In this document: piece by piece, positions 32,873-41,970 of the stretch
Layout: every line of letters starts with the position of its first letter
Numbering within the stretch: the first letter of the stretch is position 1
From: Eubacteriales bacterium
GTDB lineage: Bacteria > Bacillota > Clostridia > Lachnospirales > Lachnospiraceae
DNA length: 64,000 nt
Direction: 5' to 3'
NCBI GenBank assembly: GCA_030533405.1
Contig: JAUNJF010000003.1
Coordinates: 13,204-77,203, forward strand
Notes under the pieces: model-generated
Databases searched by the model: none
Seen by the model: only the letters and a program-made list of their open reading frames with translations
What the model was told of the DNA's origin: nothing
Made by a program: the position numbers and the translations under genes

Positions 32873-34699
32873 GTGAGTGTACAAGGTATGCAGATAAATC
32901 AACTAAAAGAAGAATTGAAACAACATATTTTATTAATGGATGGTGCAATGGGAACCTACTTTAATTATTTACACCCAGAGGATGGTGAAGTAGAGCTTGC
33001 CAATCTGACCCATCCCGAATGGATCGAAGAGATTCATTTTGAATATATTCGTAATGGTGCACGTATCATTCGTACCAATACCTTTGCAATTAACCATACC
33101 ATGTTTTCAGATGAAACCTATGAAAATGCAATTGTCGCAGCCATCGAATGTGCAAACCGTGCAGTTTTCAAAGCGAATATGCAAGATATCATCTATATTG
33201 CTGGATCCATTGGACCAATTCGTATGGAGCCAGATCATGACCGTACAGATTTACTTGCAGAATACAAAAAAATATGTGACTGTATGCTTTCCCACGGTAT
33301 ACGCATTTTTGTTTTAGAAACATTTTCTGATGTACAGTTGGCAAAATCCATTGCCACTTATATCAAACAATCTTGCAAAGAACACTATGCATCAGAAACA
33401 TTTTTACAAGCTCAGTTTTCTGTAAATAGAATGGGCTATACATTATATGGTCAAAGTTTGGATACTCTGATCAAGGAAACAGAAGACTGCTCCTACATAG
33501 ATGGATTTGGTTTAAACTGTGGTATTGGTGCCGCACATATGAATACATTACTTGAAAAGGCTGTCTTTAACAAGGATATCTATCTAAGCGTTTTGCCAAA
33601 TGCTGGCTATGAACAAGGCTTACACGGAAGACATTTTCTAATCAATAATATGAACTATTATGCTTCGGCAATGGAAACACTTTTATCCAAAGGTGTAAAC
33701 CTCATTGGTGGATGCTGTGGCACGACACCAGCGCATATCAAATCACTTGCAACAATGCTACAAACACACCAGCAACCCGTATCCAAAGAAACAGGTATGG
33801 ATCATTCTGATAGCGATGTACTGCCAGCGCATAACAAATTCATTGAAAAATTGAATCAAGGAGAACCTGTATATGTTGTTGAGATTGATTCACCCTTCAA
33901 CGGAAATGCCACAAAATTCTTATCTGGTGCAAAACAATTGGTGGACAATGACGTTGATTTGATTACCATTTCAGATTCCCCAATGGCAAAAGCACGTGCA
34001 GATGCTTTTCAAATGGGAAATTATATTGCAGCGCAAACAGGTGCCCATGTCATGCCTCATATCTGCTGTCGTGACCGTAACCTAATTGGCTTACGTTCCT
34101 CTATGCTAGGCGCACATATCAATGGCATGCGCGATATGTTAATCATCACTGGTGACCCTGTTACCCGAGATAGTCGAAGCACGATTACTGGAGTATTTGA
34201 TATGAATTCCATTCGACTGATGGAATATGTTCGTAATATGAATGAAGAATTATTTGCAGATGACCCATTTTATTATGGTGGCGCACTGAATTATGCTGGT
34301 GTAAATATAGATTCCATTGCCAATCGAATGCAAAAGAAAATGGATGCTGGTTGTAGCTATTTCCTGACACAGCCTGTATTTTCAGATTCCGACATCGAGC
34401 GCATCAAAGAATTAAAAGCTATGACAAACGCAAAAATCATTGTTGGACTCATGCCATTGGTTAGTCATAAAAATGCTATGTATATGAAAAACGAAATGCC
34501 TGGTATCAATGTCCCAGACGATATCATAAACCAGTATTATCCAGAAATGAGCCGAGAAGAAGCAACCGATATTGCTATTCGAATTTGTGTTTCCATCGGA
34601 GAAAAGCTAAAAGGACATGTTGACGGATTTTATCTGATGACTCCATTTAACCGTGTGGATATCATCAATGCAATCATCTGTCAGCTTCGACAGAACTAA
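32873..34699 (+). CDS. Homocysteine S-methyltransferase / methylenetetrahydrofolate reductase fusion
   Basis: 608 residues if begun at the GTG following AAGGGG; an ATG five codons later is the alternative. Residues about 15-305 are an S-methyl/homocysteine methyltransferase barrel (LLMDGAMGTYFNYL, GLNCGIGA, and the zinc-binding GGCCGTTPAHIKSL). Residues about 330-608 are a MetF-like barrel (VYVVEIDSPFNGNATKF, ITGDPVTRD, FLTQPVFS). Same architecture as B. subtilis YitJ. It could reduce methylene-THF and pass a methyl group to homocysteine. No cobalamin domain. Followed by a SAM-fold gene 19 nt on. Confidence 0.92.
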   Translation: MSVQGMQINQLKEELKQHILLMDGAMGTYFNYLHPEDGEVELANLTHPEWIEEIHFEYIRNGARIIRTNTFAINHTMFSDETYENAIVAAIECANRAVFKANMQDIIYIAGSIGPIRMEPDHDRTDLLAEYKKICDCMLSHGIRIFVLETFSDVQLAKSIATYIKQSCKEHYASETFLQAQFSVNRMGYTLYGQSLDTLIKETEDCSYIDGFGLNCGIGAAHMNTLLEKAVFNKDIYLSVLPNAGYEQGLHGRHFLINNMNYYASAMETLLSKGVNLIGGCCGTTPAHIKSLATMLQTHQQPVSKETGMDHSDSDVLPAHNKFIEKLNQGEPVYVVEIDSPFNGNATKFLSGAKQLVDNDVDLITISDSPMAKARADAFQMGNYIAAQTGAHVMPHICCRDRNLIGLRSSMLGAHINGMRDMLIITGDPVTRDSRSTITGVFDMNSIRLMEYVRNMNEELFADDPFYYGGALNYAGVNIDSIANRMQKKMDAGCSYFLTQPVFSDSDIERIKELKAMTNAKIIVGLMPLVSHKNAMYMKNEMPGINVPDDIINQYYPEMSREEATDIAIRICVSIGEKLKGHVDGFYLMTPFNRVDIINAIICQLRQN

Positions 34700-34718
34700 A
34701 AAGAAAGGGGAACCAAGC

Positions 34719-35663
34719 ATGAATTTGTATGACGAGTTGCAATCGCATTTTTTAATGCCAACAGCATATGCAGATTGGAGTGACTATCGAGCATATATGA
34801 CTGACTTATTAATTCAGCATACCAAACAATACTCGCTTCCTCTTGCATTTCATGCAAATATGTCCGTAACCGACATCCAACCAACCTTGCTCATTGTTGG
34901 TGCTGGTGCCTGTAACGATTTGGATTTGAGTAAACTACTTCCCCATTTTTCCAGTATTACACTACTTGACTATAACAACGATACCTTGCAACAAGCAAAA
35001 GCTACTTATCATTTAGAAGACGATCCACATGTGATAACTTATCTTGCAAGTATCAATGGACAAAGTGACACGACATATCGACAATTTTGCTACGAACTTT
35101 CAGAATTTGTCAGAACATGCGACAGCAACGATATCCCAATCACAGATGTTGTTTTTGATGACTTTTGTTGTCACACACTACCAAAATATTTACATACATC
35201 TGACAAAGAAATCCCCGTACTCTCCAACCATCATTATGACTATGTCTGGTGCGTAGGGGTTCACAGTCAATTGCAATCGATGTTTGCTTATATTTTCCGT
35301 GCATTTGAAGAAAATCTCAAACATCGAAATCCCAATTATGTAACAAAAAATGAGGAATCCAGATTTTATCAAATGTTAAAAGAAGAAAATAATCTATTTA
35401 TTCCTCGTTTTCATGATGCATTGCTTAAATGCGCGACCCAAAATCTATTTATCGGTGTGGAAGAATCCAGAGTATCCGCCGACACCAAACCGATTGCGCA
35501 GCCTATACACACACCAATCGAAGGTGCTTATCAGGCAATACAGGATTTACAAAAAAGACCGTTATCAAAAACAATCCAAAACGTATTTTGGCCATTCCAT
35601 CCAGATAGCCAACTATACTATTCCATACACCTGGAAATAATACAACAAAGCCCTAATCACTGA
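34719..35663 (+). CDS. Putative SAM-dependent methyltransferase-like protein
   Basis: 314 residues; start at MNLYDELQSHF behind AAAGGGG. A Rossmann-type motif PTLLIVGAGACNDLDLSKLL near residue 62 is followed by ITLLDYNNDTLQQA, the usual SAM-binding strand order. The rest is not recognised. It lies 19 nt after the methionine-synthase-type fusion, so a role in methyl metabolism is reasonable. The substrate is unknown, and catalytic activity is not assured. Confidence 0.6.
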   Translation: MNLYDELQSHFLMPTAYADWSDYRAYMTDLLIQHTKQYSLPLAFHANMSVTDIQPTLLIVGAGACNDLDLSKLLPHFSSITLLDYNNDTLQQAKATYHLEDDPHVITYLASINGQSDTTYRQFCYELSEFVRTCDSNDIPITDVVFDDFCCHTLPKYLHTSDKEIPVLSNHHYDYVWCVGVHSQLQSMFAYIFRAFEENLKHRNPNYVTKNEESRFYQMLKEENNLFIPRFHDALLKCATQNLFIGVEESRVSADTKPIAQPIHTPIEGAYQAIQDLQKRPLSKTIQNVFWPFHPDSQLYYSIHLEIIQQSPNH

Positions 35664-35721
35664 GCATTTCACAATAATTTATGTATAATAAATATCAAAC
35701 GGAAAGAGAGAACATAAAACA

Positions 35722-36180
35722 ATGATGTTAAACAATATAGAATTTTCGGAAGAACTAATCAAATCATTATACTGTTTTTATTTGGAAGAAAATGTGCAAC
35801 CAGATAGCATACAGTATCGCACCGAACAAATCACACCAAAAGAAAGCATGCATTCCATCGCCAAACCAGAAGATCTTGCACATTTGATGCAACATTATAT
35901 TGGACAAATCACAACCTCAAGTTATAGTCTTTCTGCAATTGAGGTTGCTGCCTTTGCGTACAAGCGTTTTCTTGACATTTATCCTTTTGACGCGTATAAC
36001 GAAGAAACTGGCATGGCAATTGCGTCCGTTCTGTTACAAAAAGCCGGCTATTTTTTTAACGGTATTCCAGCTTGCCTACAAAATGAATTTAAAAAAGCCA
36101 TCCAACATGCCCAAAAAACTGGCATGCCAGACGACTTAATCACTGTATTCTCAAAAGCAGTAAACGATTTCATCAACTAA
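35722..36180 (+). CDS. Degenerate Fic-like domain protein
   Basis: 152 residues. The helix-loop-helix AAFAYKRFLDIYPFDAYNEE, then TGMAIASVLLQKAGY, aligns with the Fic core (HPFxxGNGR between two helices) but reads YPFDAYNEE: Tyr87 replaces the catalytic His, and both Gly and the Arg are lost. AMPylation or similar transfer should be impossible. Possible roles are a binding-only remnant or a regulator. It has a weak GAGAG site 11 nt before ATG. Its stop overlaps that of the convergent citrate synthase gene by 4 bp. The relation to Fic is judged from pattern alone. Confidence 0.55.
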   Translation: MMLNNIEFSEELIKSLYCFYLEENVQPDSIQYRTEQITPKESMHSIAKPEDLAHLMQHYIGQITTSSYSLSAIEVAAFAYKRFLDIYPFDAYNEETGMAIASVLLQKAGYFFNGIPACLQNEFKKAIQHAQKTGMPDDLITVFSKAVNDFIN

Positions 36181-37562
36181 AAACGCTCATCTATCGGAAC
36201 ATATTCCTGTTTTTTCTTTACTGCTTTGTATGCTGGACGAATAATCTTACCCTGATTAATCAACTCCTCAATACGATGTGCACTCCATCCTGCTGTTCTT
36301 GCAACAGCAAATAATGGGGTAAACAATTCTCTTGGAAGTTCTAACATATCATATACAAATCCAGAATAGAAATCTACATTGGCGCTAACACCTTTATATA
36401 TCTTACGCTCCTGTGCGATAACCTGTGGCGCCAAACGTTCTACATTCGAATATAATGTATATTCTTTTTGCAATCCCTTTTCTTCTGATAATTTCTGAAC
36501 AAAACTTTTAAACACTTTCGCACGTGGATCAGAAATCGAATATACGGCATGTCCCATACCATAAATCAATCCTGCCTGATCAAATGCTTCTTTATGAAGT
36601 AGTTTTCTTAAATAACCACAAATTTCTTCATCGTCATTCCAATCTTTTACATTCACCTTCATATCATCAAACATTTTAGAAACTTTGATATTTGCTCCAC
36701 CATGTTTTGGTCCCTTCAATGAACCTAATGATGCAGCCATGGATGAATATGTATCCGTTCCTGACGATGTAACAACATGTGTTGTAAACGTTGAGTTGTT
36801 ACCACCACCATGTTCCGCATGTAACACCAATGCCAAATCAAGAATTCTTGCCTCTAACTCTGTATAGTGATTATCCTGTCTTAACACATATAGCAAATTC
36901 TCAGCAGTTGATAAATCTGGTCTCGGACTATGAATAAACAAGCTATTACCATCATGATAATGACTATATGCCTGATAACCATATACACAAAGCAATGGTT
37001 CCACCGCAATCAACTGTAAACACTGTCTTAATACATTGGGAATTGATGTGTCATCCGCTTTTTCATCATATGCATATAATGTCAAGATACATCTTTGCAA
37101 TGTATTCATCATATCTTTACTTGGAGCACGTAAAATAATATCTCTTACGAAGTTAGTCGGAAGCGACATTCTGTAATCTGCAAGAATACTTTTGATTTGC
37201 TCTAGTTCACTATCATTTGGCAACTTTCCAAACAATAATAAATATACAGTTTCTTCATATCCAAATCGTTTTTCTTTCATAAACCCAGATACGATATCTT
37301 CTACATCTACACCCTGATAATATAATTTTCCCTCACAAGGAATCATATCTCCATCTTCAACGGTATAAGACTGAATTTTAGATACATCCGTAAGACCAGC
37401 TAATACACCCTTACCATTAATATCTCTCAGACCTCTTTTTACTTCATACTTGGTATAAAGCTCCTGATCAATTACAAAATTCTCCAAACATAGATTGGAT
37501 AAACTTTTAATCTCATCTGATACATTCGAATACTTGTTAATCTTCTCTTCGTGGTTGTTCAA
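36177..37562 (-). CDS. Citrate synthase
   Basis: 461 residues, start proposed at TTG with AAAGG 9 nt upstream (an earlier TTG at 37598 has no site). Catalytic region: LHAEHGGGNNSTFTTHV, SLKGPKHGGANIKV, YGMGHAVYSISDPRA. Condenses oxaloacetate and acetyl-CoA. The roughly 110-residue N-terminal part before the main fold (DVSKIQSYTVEDGDMIPCEGKLYYQG) fits the clostridial long variant, some of which act as Re- or Si-type synthases; this fold is the classical Si family. Monocistronic. Confidence 0.94.
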   Translation of the reverse strand: MNNHEEKINKYSNVSDEIKSLSNLCLENFVIDQELYTKYEVKRGLRDINGKGVLAGLTDVSKIQSYTVEDGDMIPCEGKLYYQGVDVEDIVSGFMKEKRFGYEETVYLLLFGKLPNDSELEQIKSILADYRMSLPTNFVRDIILRAPSKDMMNTLQRCILTLYAYDEKADDTSIPNVLRQCLQLIAVEPLLCVYGYQAYSHYHDGNSLFIHSPRPDLSTAENLLYVLRQDNHYTELEARILDLALVLHAEHGGGNNSTFTTHVVTSSGTDTYSSMAASLGSLKGPKHGGANIKVSKMFDDMKVNVKDWNDDEEICGYLRKLLHKEAFDQAGLIYGMGHAVYSISDPRAKVFKSFVQKLSEEKGLQKEYTLYSNVERLAPQVIAQERKIYKGVSANVDFYSGFVYDMLELPRELFTPLFAVARTAGWSAHRIEELINQGKIIRPAYKAVKKKQEYVPIDERF

Positions 37563-37675
37563 CGCAATCACCCTTTCTTTGCAAAATTCGCACTTCAACG
37601 AATATGATTATAGCATAAAATCTGACAATGCTCTAACAATTTTTATAACTTCATTAAACTTTCATGTTTTTCTCG

Positions 37676-38245
37676 TCATATTTTATAATTTTTACACCAT
37701 AAATAGCAATATGCCTGTGTTCTAGCTGCAAAATATTCTTGTTCCAACAATTGTTTCACCTCTTCTCTGGTGTACCATTTTGCTTCAATTTCTTCAACTG
37801 TGGATGTACTTGGAGCAAATGTTCCATCCGCAACCCCTACTACACAGATATTTTTCTCGTTCGAAAACCCAATTGCACTAAAACTCTCGCCCATGACATC
37901 TGTTATTTCAATTAAATCTAATCCTGTTTCTTCCTTTAACTCGCGTTTTGCACTCTCCTTAAATTCTTCTCCTTCATCAATCAAACCTGCTGGAAAGTTA
38001 AACACAAAATCGCCACATGCCATGCGAAACTCTTTGTTTAACAGTATTTTTTCGCCTGATTCATCATGCATAATCAAAACAACGGCATCTGCTTTATGAT
38101 TTGTCAATTCCTCCCTAGAAGTTAAATCTTTGTTTCGACTAATCATCTCGTAGATTTTCTCTTTTCCATCTACTGTTTCATAGTGCAAATCATATCTTGT
38201 AATAAAAGCACCTTCCTGCTTTTTATCAATTCCCTTAAATTCCAT
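37676..38245 (-). CDS. NUDIX hydrolase (ADP-ribose pyrophosphatase-like)
   Basis: 189 residues. The Nudix box GLIDEGEEFKESAKRELKEETGLDL near residue 91 matches Gx5Ex7REUxEExGU exactly. An upstream strand (ADAVVLIMHDESGEKILLNKEFR) and a Pro-Ala-Gly just before the box (FNFPAG) resemble ADP-ribose pyrophosphatases. It probably clears nucleoside diphosphate derivatives in the cytoplasm. Exact substrate unknown. Confidence 0.9.
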   Translation of the reverse strand: MEFKGIDKKQEGAFITRYDLHYETVDGKEKIYEMISRNKDLTSREELTNHKADAVVLIMHDESGEKILLNKEFRMACGDFVFNFPAGLIDEGEEFKESAKRELKEETGLDLIEITDVMGESFSAIGFSNEKNICVVGVADGTFAPSTSTVEEIEAKWYTREEVKQLLEQEYFAARTQAYCYLWCKNYKI

Positions 38246-38266
38246 TTTCTTCTCCTAAACAAATAA

Positions 38267-38315
38267 ATCGTCCTATCTATTTAGTACTATGGATTTCCTA
38301 AATAGGTAGAACGAT
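38267..38315. repeat. Long hairpin between purB and the NUDIX gene
   Basis: An 18-bp stem (ATCGTCCTATCTATTTAG with CTAAATAGGTAGAACGAT, mismatches compatible with G-U pairs in RNA) and a 13-nt loop. No T run follows on either strand. The gap of 144 bp between the two genes otherwise holds nothing I can support. Confidence 0.6.
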
Positions 38316-38389
38316 TTTCTAATCTACTGTTATATAACGAACCAATTCAAATCAACGCTCGTCCAAAAAAAGCGAACGTTCACATTGCA

Positions 38390-39841
38390 TTATACGTTAA
38401 TCTCAGCTACCATACCTAATAATTCGCTATTTGCAGTAATGACTGGTTTTACCACTTCATTTACAAATTCTTCTGTCTGCTGTGGTGCGCGTCCAACGAA
38501 ATTCTTTGGCTCTAATAATTCTTCAATCATTTCTTTTGTCATGCCAAATGCTGGATCATTTGCAATACGCTCAACAAGGTCATTCTCCTTACCTTCTTTC
38601 TTTACCATCGCACCTGCTTCCATAGAATATTGACGAATCTTCTCGTGAAGTTCCTGACGATCTCCACCACGTTTTGTAACATCCATCATAATATTCTCTG
38701 TTGCCATAAACGGAATCTCTTTCATGAAATGCTGATAAATAACCTTATCATATACAACCAAACCATCTACTACATTTAAGTACAAATCAAGAATACCATC
38801 AATTGCAAGGAATGCCTCTGGAACAGAAATTCTCTTATTCGCAGAATCATCCAATGTTCTCTCAAACCACTGTGTTGCTGCTGTAATTGCAGGATTTAAT
38901 GCATCCACCATTACATAATTCGCCAAAGATGCAATACGTTCTGAACGCATAGGATTTCTCTTATATGCCATAGCAGATGAACCAATCTGATTCTTCTCGA
39001 ATGGTTCTTCCACTTCCTTCAAATGCTGAAGTAAACGAATATCATTAGAGAACTTATGTGCACTCTGTGCAATTCCACTTAATACATTTAAAATTCTGGA
39101 ATCTACTTTTCTTGAATATGTCTGTCCAGAAACTGGATAACACTCACTAAATCCCATCTTCTGCGCAATCATACCATCAATTTTACGAACAGTCTCATGA
39201 TCTCCATCAAATAACTCAAGGAAACTAGCCTGTGTACCTGTTGTACCCTTACATCCTAATAACTTCTGCTGACTAATCATATAATCTAAATCAGCCAAAT
39301 CTAACATCAACTCTTCTAACCAAAGTGTAGCTCTCTTACCTACTGTTGTAGGCTGTGCTGGCTGAAAATGTGTAAATGCAAGCGTAGGAAGATCTTTGTA
39401 TTCCATAGCAAATTTTGAAAGCTCATTAATCACATTCAATAATTTCTTACGAACAAGCTTCATTGCCTCAGTCATAATAATGACATCTGTATTATCTCCA
39501 ACATAACAGCTTGTTGCACCTAAATGAATAATACCCGCTGCAGCTGGACACTGTTCACCATACGCAAATACATGACTCATAACATCATGACGAACCTTTT
39601 TCTCTCTTTTCTTAGCAACATCATAATTAATATCATTAACAAAAGCTTTTAATTCTTCAATCTGTTCGTTAGAAATTCTAGGCTTTCCAAGGTCATCCTT
39701 TAATCCTAACTCCTGCTCTGTCTCTGCCAATGCAATCCATAACTTTCTCCAAGTAGTAAACTTCATATCTGGTGAAAAAATGTACTGCATCTCCTTACTT
39801 GCGTATCTTTCCGACAATGGGCTAACATACTTTTCTTTCAT
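38390..39841 (-). CDS. purB: Adenylosuccinate lyase
   Basis: 483 residues, start at MKEKYVSPLSERYASKEMQYIFSPD behind GGAGG and a 5-nt spacer. Fumarase superfamily: HDVMSHVFAYGEQCPAAAGIIHLGATS, TLAFTHFQPAQPTTVGKRA, and the signature GSSAMAYKRNPMRSERI near residue 285 with the flexible catalytic loop. It acts twice in purine synthesis (SAICAR to AICAR, adenylosuccinate to AMP). Downstream of purF on the same strand, 60-nt gap. Confidence 0.96.
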   Translation of the reverse strand: MKEKYVSPLSERYASKEMQYIFSPDMKFTTWRKLWIALAETEQELGLKDDLGKPRISNEQIEELKAFVNDINYDVAKKREKKVRHDVMSHVFAYGEQCPAAAGIIHLGATSCYVGDNTDVIIMTEAMKLVRKKLLNVINELSKFAMEYKDLPTLAFTHFQPAQPTTVGKRATLWLEELMLDLADLDYMISQQKLLGCKGTTGTQASFLELFDGDHETVRKIDGMIAQKMGFSECYPVSGQTYSRKVDSRILNVLSGIAQSAHKFSNDIRLLQHLKEVEEPFEKNQIGSSAMAYKRNPMRSERIASLANYVMVDALNPAITAATQWFERTLDDSANKRISVPEAFLAIDGILDLYLNVVDGLVVYDKVIYQHFMKEIPFMATENIMMDVTKRGGDRQELHEKIRQYSMEAGAMVKKEGKENDLVERIANDPAFGMTKEMIEELLEPKNFVGRAPQQTEEFVNEVVKPVITANSELLGMVAEINV

Positions 39842-39901
39842 ATCTTCCTCCATAACTTGTATATATTTCTAGCAAATTCATATAAAGTCAATTGCTAAAT
39901 A

Positions 39902-41365
39902 TTACTTTTTTGTATTGTCACGAACTGTTTCGTCGTGCTCTCCTCGAATATCTTCTCTTGGCGGCTCAATTGGATAAGATCCTGTAAAACAGGCATCACA
40001 ATATTGTCTTCCCGCAGACAATTCCTTTAGTCGGTCAAGCTCTAAATAACCGAGTGAATCCGCACCTAAAATATCGCGAATCTCCTCAATACTGCGATTA
40101 TGTGCAATCAGCTGATCCTCACTTGGAATATCTGTTCCAAAATAACATGGATGTAAAAACGGTGGTGAAGAAATACGAACGTGTACCTCTGTCGCCCCTG
40201 CCTTCTTCAACATACTTACAATTCGATCAGATGTAGTTCCTCTAACAATGGAATCATCAATCATAATCACACGTTTTCCCTTAACAGCGTCCTTTAATAC
40301 ATTTAACTTAACCTGAACACTGGATTCTCGTTGACTTTGCTTTGGTTTAATAAATGTTCTTCCCACATAACCATTCTTCACAAAGGCTGTTCCATACGGA
40401 ATTCCTGATTCAAGCGAATACCCTAACGCAGCTGCATTACCAGATTCTGGTACACCAACAACCAAATCAGCTTCTACTGGAGAATCCTTTGCCAGACATC
40501 TTCCTGCAATCAGTCTCGACTCATACACACTCATTTTGTCAATCACACTATCTGGTCTTGCAAAATAAATGTACTCGAAAATACATCTTGCATGCTCTTT
40601 CTGACACATATCCTTATACGAAACAATTCCGTGCTCTGGTGTGATTGTAACGATCTCTCCTGGCTCCACATCACGCACAAACTCTGCGCCTACTGTATCC
40701 AATGCACAAGACTCGGATGCCAATATATAAGCATTATTACGCTTTCCAATACATAATGGACGAAAACCAAACGGATCTCTTGCTCCAATTAATTTGCGAG
40801 GACTCATAACAATCAATGAATAAGAACCTTTCACCTTTTTTAAAGCCTGCTTTACAGCATCTTCAACGGTATTGGTCTTCACACGTTCTCTTGCAATATG
40901 ATACGCAATTACCTCTGAATCGATTGTTGTTTGGAATATCGCACCGCTTAGTTCAAGTTCTCTTCTCAGTTCAGGTGCATTTACCAAGTTACCATTATGT
41001 GCAAGTCCTAACGTACCCTTTACATAATTCAACACCAATGGTTGCGCATTCTCTCTTGTCGAAGCGCCTGCTGTGGAATAACGCACATGACCTACACCAA
41101 TATTACCCTGAAGTTTCTCTAAATCTTCTGGTGTAAATACCTCATTTACTAATCCCATTCCTTTTGATGATAACACCTTGCCCTTAGGTCCTTCTGTATC
41201 TGAAACAGCAATTCCACAACTTTCCTGACCTCTGTGCTGAAGCGCAAAAAGACCATAATAAATTGTTGGAGCTACATCGTTGCCATCAAAATCATAGATT
41301 CCAAACACACCACATTCCTCATGCAATGCATCTTCCTCAATAAAGCTATCCATTATCTCACTCAT
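39902..41365 (-). CDS. purF: Amidophosphoribosyltransferase (PRPP amidotransferase)
   Basis: 487 residues. A 17-residue propeptide (MSEIMDSFIEEDALHEE) precedes the catalytic Cys18 (ECGVFGIYDFDG), as in the B. subtilis enzyme. The glutaminase half has LQHRGQESCGIAVSD and VGHVRYSTAG. The PRPP site is VIMIDDSIVRGTTSDRIV near residue 365. C-terminal CDACFTGSYP and other Cys fit the structural 4Fe-4S cluster. First committed step of purine synthesis. Its promoter is divergent from that of the PilZ gene. Confidence 0.97.
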   Translation of the reverse strand: MSEIMDSFIEEDALHEECGVFGIYDFDGNDVAPTIYYGLFALQHRGQESCGIAVSDTEGPKGKVLSSKGMGLVNEVFTPEDLEKLQGNIGVGHVRYSTAGASTRENAQPLVLNYVKGTLGLAHNGNLVNAPELRRELELSGAIFQTTIDSEVIAYHIARERVKTNTVEDAVKQALKKVKGSYSLIVMSPRKLIGARDPFGFRPLCIGKRNNAYILASESCALDTVGAEFVRDVEPGEIVTITPEHGIVSYKDMCQKEHARCIFEYIYFARPDSVIDKMSVYESRLIAGRCLAKDSPVEADLVVGVPESGNAAALGYSLESGIPYGTAFVKNGYVGRTFIKPKQSQRESSVQVKLNVLKDAVKGKRVIMIDDSIVRGTTSDRIVSMLKKAGATEVHVRISSPPFLHPCYFGTDIPSEDQLIAHNRSIEEIRDILGADSLGYLELDRLKELSAGRQYCDACFTGSYPIEPPREDIRGEHDETVRDNTKK

Positions 41366-41407
41366 GTAAGTCTCCTAACCTATATTAAATTTATGCCACC
41401 ATACTGT

Positions 41408-41436
41408 ATCGTAATATTTTTTACGAAAACTGTCAA
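41408..41436 (-). promoter_or_regulatory. Promoter of purF-purB
   Basis: Minus strand: -35 TTGACA (41431-41436), 17-bp spacer, -10 TACGAT (41408-41413). The leader is about 35 nt, too short for a purine riboswitch; I see no PurBox. Confidence 0.75.
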
Positions 41437-41455
41437 TGGATTCGCTTATTTTTGT

Positions 41456-41484
41456 TTGTTATTTTTTCTGTTTTATGTTACAAT
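41456..41484 (+). promoter_or_regulatory. Promoter of the PilZ gene
   Basis: -35 TTGTTA (41456-41461), 17-bp spacer, -10 TACAAT (41479-41484), divergent from the purF promoter. Confidence 0.6.
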
Positions 41485-41542
41485 ACAAAAAGTAAAATTT
41501 CTATTTTGATTTTATGAATCTTTGTATTTGGAGGCGCTTACT

Positions 41543-41902
41543 ATGCAGGAAAAAAGACGTTATAAAAGATTACCTATTCAGTTACATTTAGAGGTTTCTG
41601 AAATTTTCAAACAGAACAATGAAATTGTGAAAGATTTAGATGCTGATATTACTGTTTTTGATATTTCAAAAGCTGGTATCGGATTTACAACATCAACTGT
41701 TATCCCTGACGGATATTATTTCAATGCAACACTTCAGTTAGACAACACAGAGCAAAAGTTATTTACTGTAGTAAAAACGCTTCATCATACACAGATTGAT
41801 GATAACACATATCGTTATGGTTGTGAGTTTGTTGGCTTAGCTGGTATTTTCAATTTTGTATTTGATGAATATGCACAGTCACTCGGAGAAGAACACGCAT
41901 AA
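41543..41902 (+). CDS. PilZ-domain cyclic-di-GMP receptor protein
   Basis: 119 residues from MQEKRRYKRLPIQLHLEV, behind GGAGG with an 8-nt spacer. One PilZ domain: the RRYKR box (R-x3-R) at the N-terminus and VFDISKAGIGF (D/N-x-S-x2-G) near residue 45, both c-di-GMP contacts. It probably adjusts motility, adhesion or glycan export, though no partner is beside it. Transcribed alone and followed by a terminator shared with the convergent amidase gene. Confidence 0.85.
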   Translation: MQEKRRYKRLPIQLHLEVSEIFKQNNEIVKDLDADITVFDISKAGIGFTTSTVIPDGYYFNATLQLDNTEQKLFTVVKTLHHTQIDDNTYRYGCEFVGLAGIFNFVFDEYAQSLGEEHA

Positions 41903-41918
41903 ATCATTTATAAATCAG

Positions 41919-41970
41919 AAAAGGTTGTTATACATTATGTAAACCATTACATTGTATAACAACCTTTTTT
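41919..41970. terminator. Bidirectional terminator between PilZ gene and amidase
   Basis: Stem AAAAGGTTGTTATACA with TGTATAACAACCTTTT, about 17-nt loop, T6 on the plus side; it reaches the last codon of the convergent amidase gene. Confidence 0.85.
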
